In this document: positions 62,696 to 64,000 of the stretch, in pieces
How positions within the stretch are numbered: the stretch's first letter is position 1
Layout: each line of letters begins with the position of its first letter
From: Herbaspirillum seropedicae
Lineage (GTDB): Bacteria > Pseudomonadota > Gammaproteobacteria > Burkholderiales > Burkholderiaceae_D
Assembly: GCF_001040945.1 (NCBI RefSeq)
Contig: NZ_CP011930.1
Coordinates: 248,001 to 312,000, forward strand
Length of the DNA stretch: 64,000 nt
Direction of reading: 5' to 3'
Notes under the pieces: generated by a model
Databases searched by the model: none
Told to the model about the DNA's origin: nothing
What the model saw: the letters and a program-made list of their open reading frames with translations, nothing else
Position numbers and translations under genes: made by a program

Positions 62696-64000
62696 TCAGA
62701 AATCCGCAGTCAGGGTGACGGTGAAGGTGCGCGGGGCGCCGATGTAGAGCGATGGATCGGTGCCAGGGATGCCGTTGACCGCCACTGCGTTGGTGGTGAA
62801 CTGGCTGCCGCTGCCGCCGTTGAGGTTGAGGTACTGCTTGTCGAAGAGGTTGTAGACGTTCAGCCGCACCGTCGGCTTCTTGAGCCAGGTGGTGGAGGCG
62901 AAGGTCATCCCCGCGCCGGCGTTGAACAGGGTATAGCCGCCCAGCGCATCGTCGTTGACCAGCGTGGTGTAGCGGCGGCCGGTGTACTTGGCCTGGCCGA
63001 ACACGTACCAGCCGTCCTGCTGGTATTGCAGCGACAGGCCCGACAGCCAGTTCGGCGTATCCGGGAATTCCTTGCCGGAGGTGGGCAGGAACTGGGTCGA
63101 GCTGTTGCGCAGGTCCTGCTTCATCTTGCTCTTGATGTAGGACAGCGAACCATACATCGACAGGTTGCGCGTGAAGGCATAGCCGCTTTCCAGCTCCATG
63201 CCGTGCGAGGTGGCGTCGCCGACGTTGTAGTCGGTCTTGTTGCCGGTGTCCGGGTTGTAGGCGCTGGCGATGCGGTTGTGATAATCGATGTAGAACAGCG
63301 ATGCCGAGGCCATCCACTTCTCGGTGTTGTAGCGATAGCCGAGGTCGTAGTTCCAGGAAGTTTCCTTGTCCACCGGGACCTCGCGCTGGGTGGCGCCGAC
63401 CAGTTGGCCGTTGACGATGGTGCCGCCCGAGAGCAGGCCGAAGTAGGAGAAGTTGCCCGGCGCCTTGAAGTTCTTGGCGGCATTGAAGAAGACCGATTGC
63501 GCGTCATCCAGCTGGAAACGCACACCCAGGCTGGGCAGGAAGTCGGCGTAGTTCTTCTTGACCTTGTAGAAGCCGGCGCTGGCATTGTTGGCGGCGCCGG
63601 AACTGGGGTAGTTGGTGAAGTCGCGGTCGATCGAGGAGTAACGACCGCCGACTTGCACGTTGAGCTTGTCGTTCATCATGCTGATGCTGTCCTGCAGGAA
63701 GATCGACTGGGCCGTGCTCACGGTCAGGGTGTCGCGGTATTGCAGGATGGAGCCATCGGCATTGCGCAGCCACAGGTCGGAGTTGTCCTGCCACAGGTTG
63801 GCGATGTTGCCGTTGTTGTCCACACGGCTGAAGGGACCGGTCTGCTGGTGGCGCGCGCGTTCGACCCAGTAGCCGGCCAGGAGGCGATGGTTGTCCATCT
63901 GCTGGTTGAACTTGAAGGTCACGCCAGGACGGTAGGTGCGGGTGCGGCTGCCCTGGTAGGCGTAGACGGTATCGAGGCGGTCGCCATCGCCGTTGATGTC
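62696..64000 (-). CDS. TonB-dependent outer-membrane receptor (partial, runs off right edge)
   Basis: 434 residues of the C-terminal beta-barrel are in the window. The frame is open to 64000, with the outermost visible residues DINGDGDRLDTVYAYQGS. Amphipathic strand repeats such as NYDLGYRYNTEKWMASASLFYIDY (in parts), NLSMYGSLSYIKSK and GLSLQYQQDGWYVFGQAKYTGRRYTTL lead to a C-terminal ...FTVTLTADF with the terminal Phe expected of outer-membrane barrels. The plug and TonB box lie outside. Ligand unknown; the DxNGDGD text may be a calcium-binding loop. Probably an operon with the ExbB-like and phospholipase D genes. Confidence 0.88.
   Translation of the reverse strand, partial: DINGDGDRLDTVYAYQGSRTRTYRPGVTFKFNQQMDNHRLLAGYWVERARHQQTGPFSRVDNNGNIANLWQDNSDLWLRNADGSILQYRDTLTVSTAQSIFLQDSISMMNDKLNVQVGGRYSSIDRDFTNYPSSGAANNASAGFYKVKKNYADFLPSLGVRFQLDDAQSVFFNAAKNFKAPGNFSYFGLLSGGTIVNGQLVGATQREVPVDKETSWNYDLGYRYNTEKWMASASLFYIDYHNRIASAYNPDTGNKTDYNVGDATSHGMELESGYAFTRNLSMYGSLSYIKSKMKQDLRNSSTQFLPTSGKEFPDTPNWLSGLSLQYQQDGWYVFGQAKYTGRRYTTLVNDDALGGYTLFNAGAGMTFASTTWLKKPTVRLNVYNLFDKQYLNLNGGSGSQFTTNAVAVNGIPGTDPSLYIGAPRTFTVTLTADF

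Overview
The window reads as chromosome of a high-GC betaproteobacterium of the Oxalobacteraceae. Herbaspirillum is my best guess, from the overall protein flavour, the FadE-FadN-FadA type beta-oxidation block and the hslR neighbourhood. It is an inference; I ran no search. Housekeeping and metabolic blocks have a strong high-GC codon bias. The two type VI secretion (T6SS) effector islands look visibly less biased. I see no tRNA, rRNA, CRISPR array or insertion sequence.

Layout. 1-3.1 kb: two amino-acid ABC permeases and an FMN-dependent 2-hydroxyacid dehydrogenase, divergent from a FadR-type GntR regulator. 3.1-12.0 kb (minus strand): T6SS island 1, in transcription order vgrG, full-length phospholipase D effector (Tle5 type), lipoprotein immunity candidate with Sel1 repeats, an orphan C-terminal piece of the effector, and a second immunity paralogue. 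12.1-20.5 kb: hslR, an unknown Cys-rich protein, then TetR, acyl-CoA dehydrogenase, 3-hydroxyacyl-CoA dehydrogenase/enoyl-CoA hydratase, thiolase and a second enoyl-CoA hydratase. 21-28 kb: FAD amine oxidase, chemoreceptor, and two c-di-GMP proteins flanking a tiny ORF. 28.1-31.4 kb: a translationally coupled operon of phosphotransacylase, acetate kinase and a PHA-synthase-like hydrolase. 31.4-38 kb: TetR and a divergent RND efflux operon. 38-46 kb: sugar ABC transporter with GH42 beta-galactosidase, divergent from a LacI regulator. 46-48 kb: TetR and a divergent MFS exporter. 48.2-56.2 kb: T6SS island 2 (vgrG, Tle3-like lipase effector, two tandem DUF2875-type proteins, PAAR). 56.3-60.7 kb: diguanylate cyclase, VOC protein, CHMI-family isomerase, PLP dehydratase and its likely YheO/DauR-like regulator. 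60.7-64 kb: secreted phospholipase D, an ExbB/TolQ-like channel protein and a TonB-dependent receptor running off the right edge.

The most interesting structure is island 1. A roughly 2.3 kb unit (effector C-terminal half plus immunity gene) is tandemly duplicated. Both ends of the two copies are near-identical DNA, while a central ~1.07 kb block is strongly diverged. That block spans exactly the last ~70 residues of the effector and the N-terminal half of the adjacent immunity protein. This looks like an exchangeable toxin-tail/immunity specificity cassette between homologous arms. Island 2 shows a parallel tandem duplication (offset exactly 1412 bp) of the DUF2875 gene.

Several divergent regulator/target pairs have clear palindromic operator candidates in the intergenic region: GntR, LacI, two TetRs and the YheO-like regulator. 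Start codons were refined where a Shine-Dalgarno sequence or family length argued for it.
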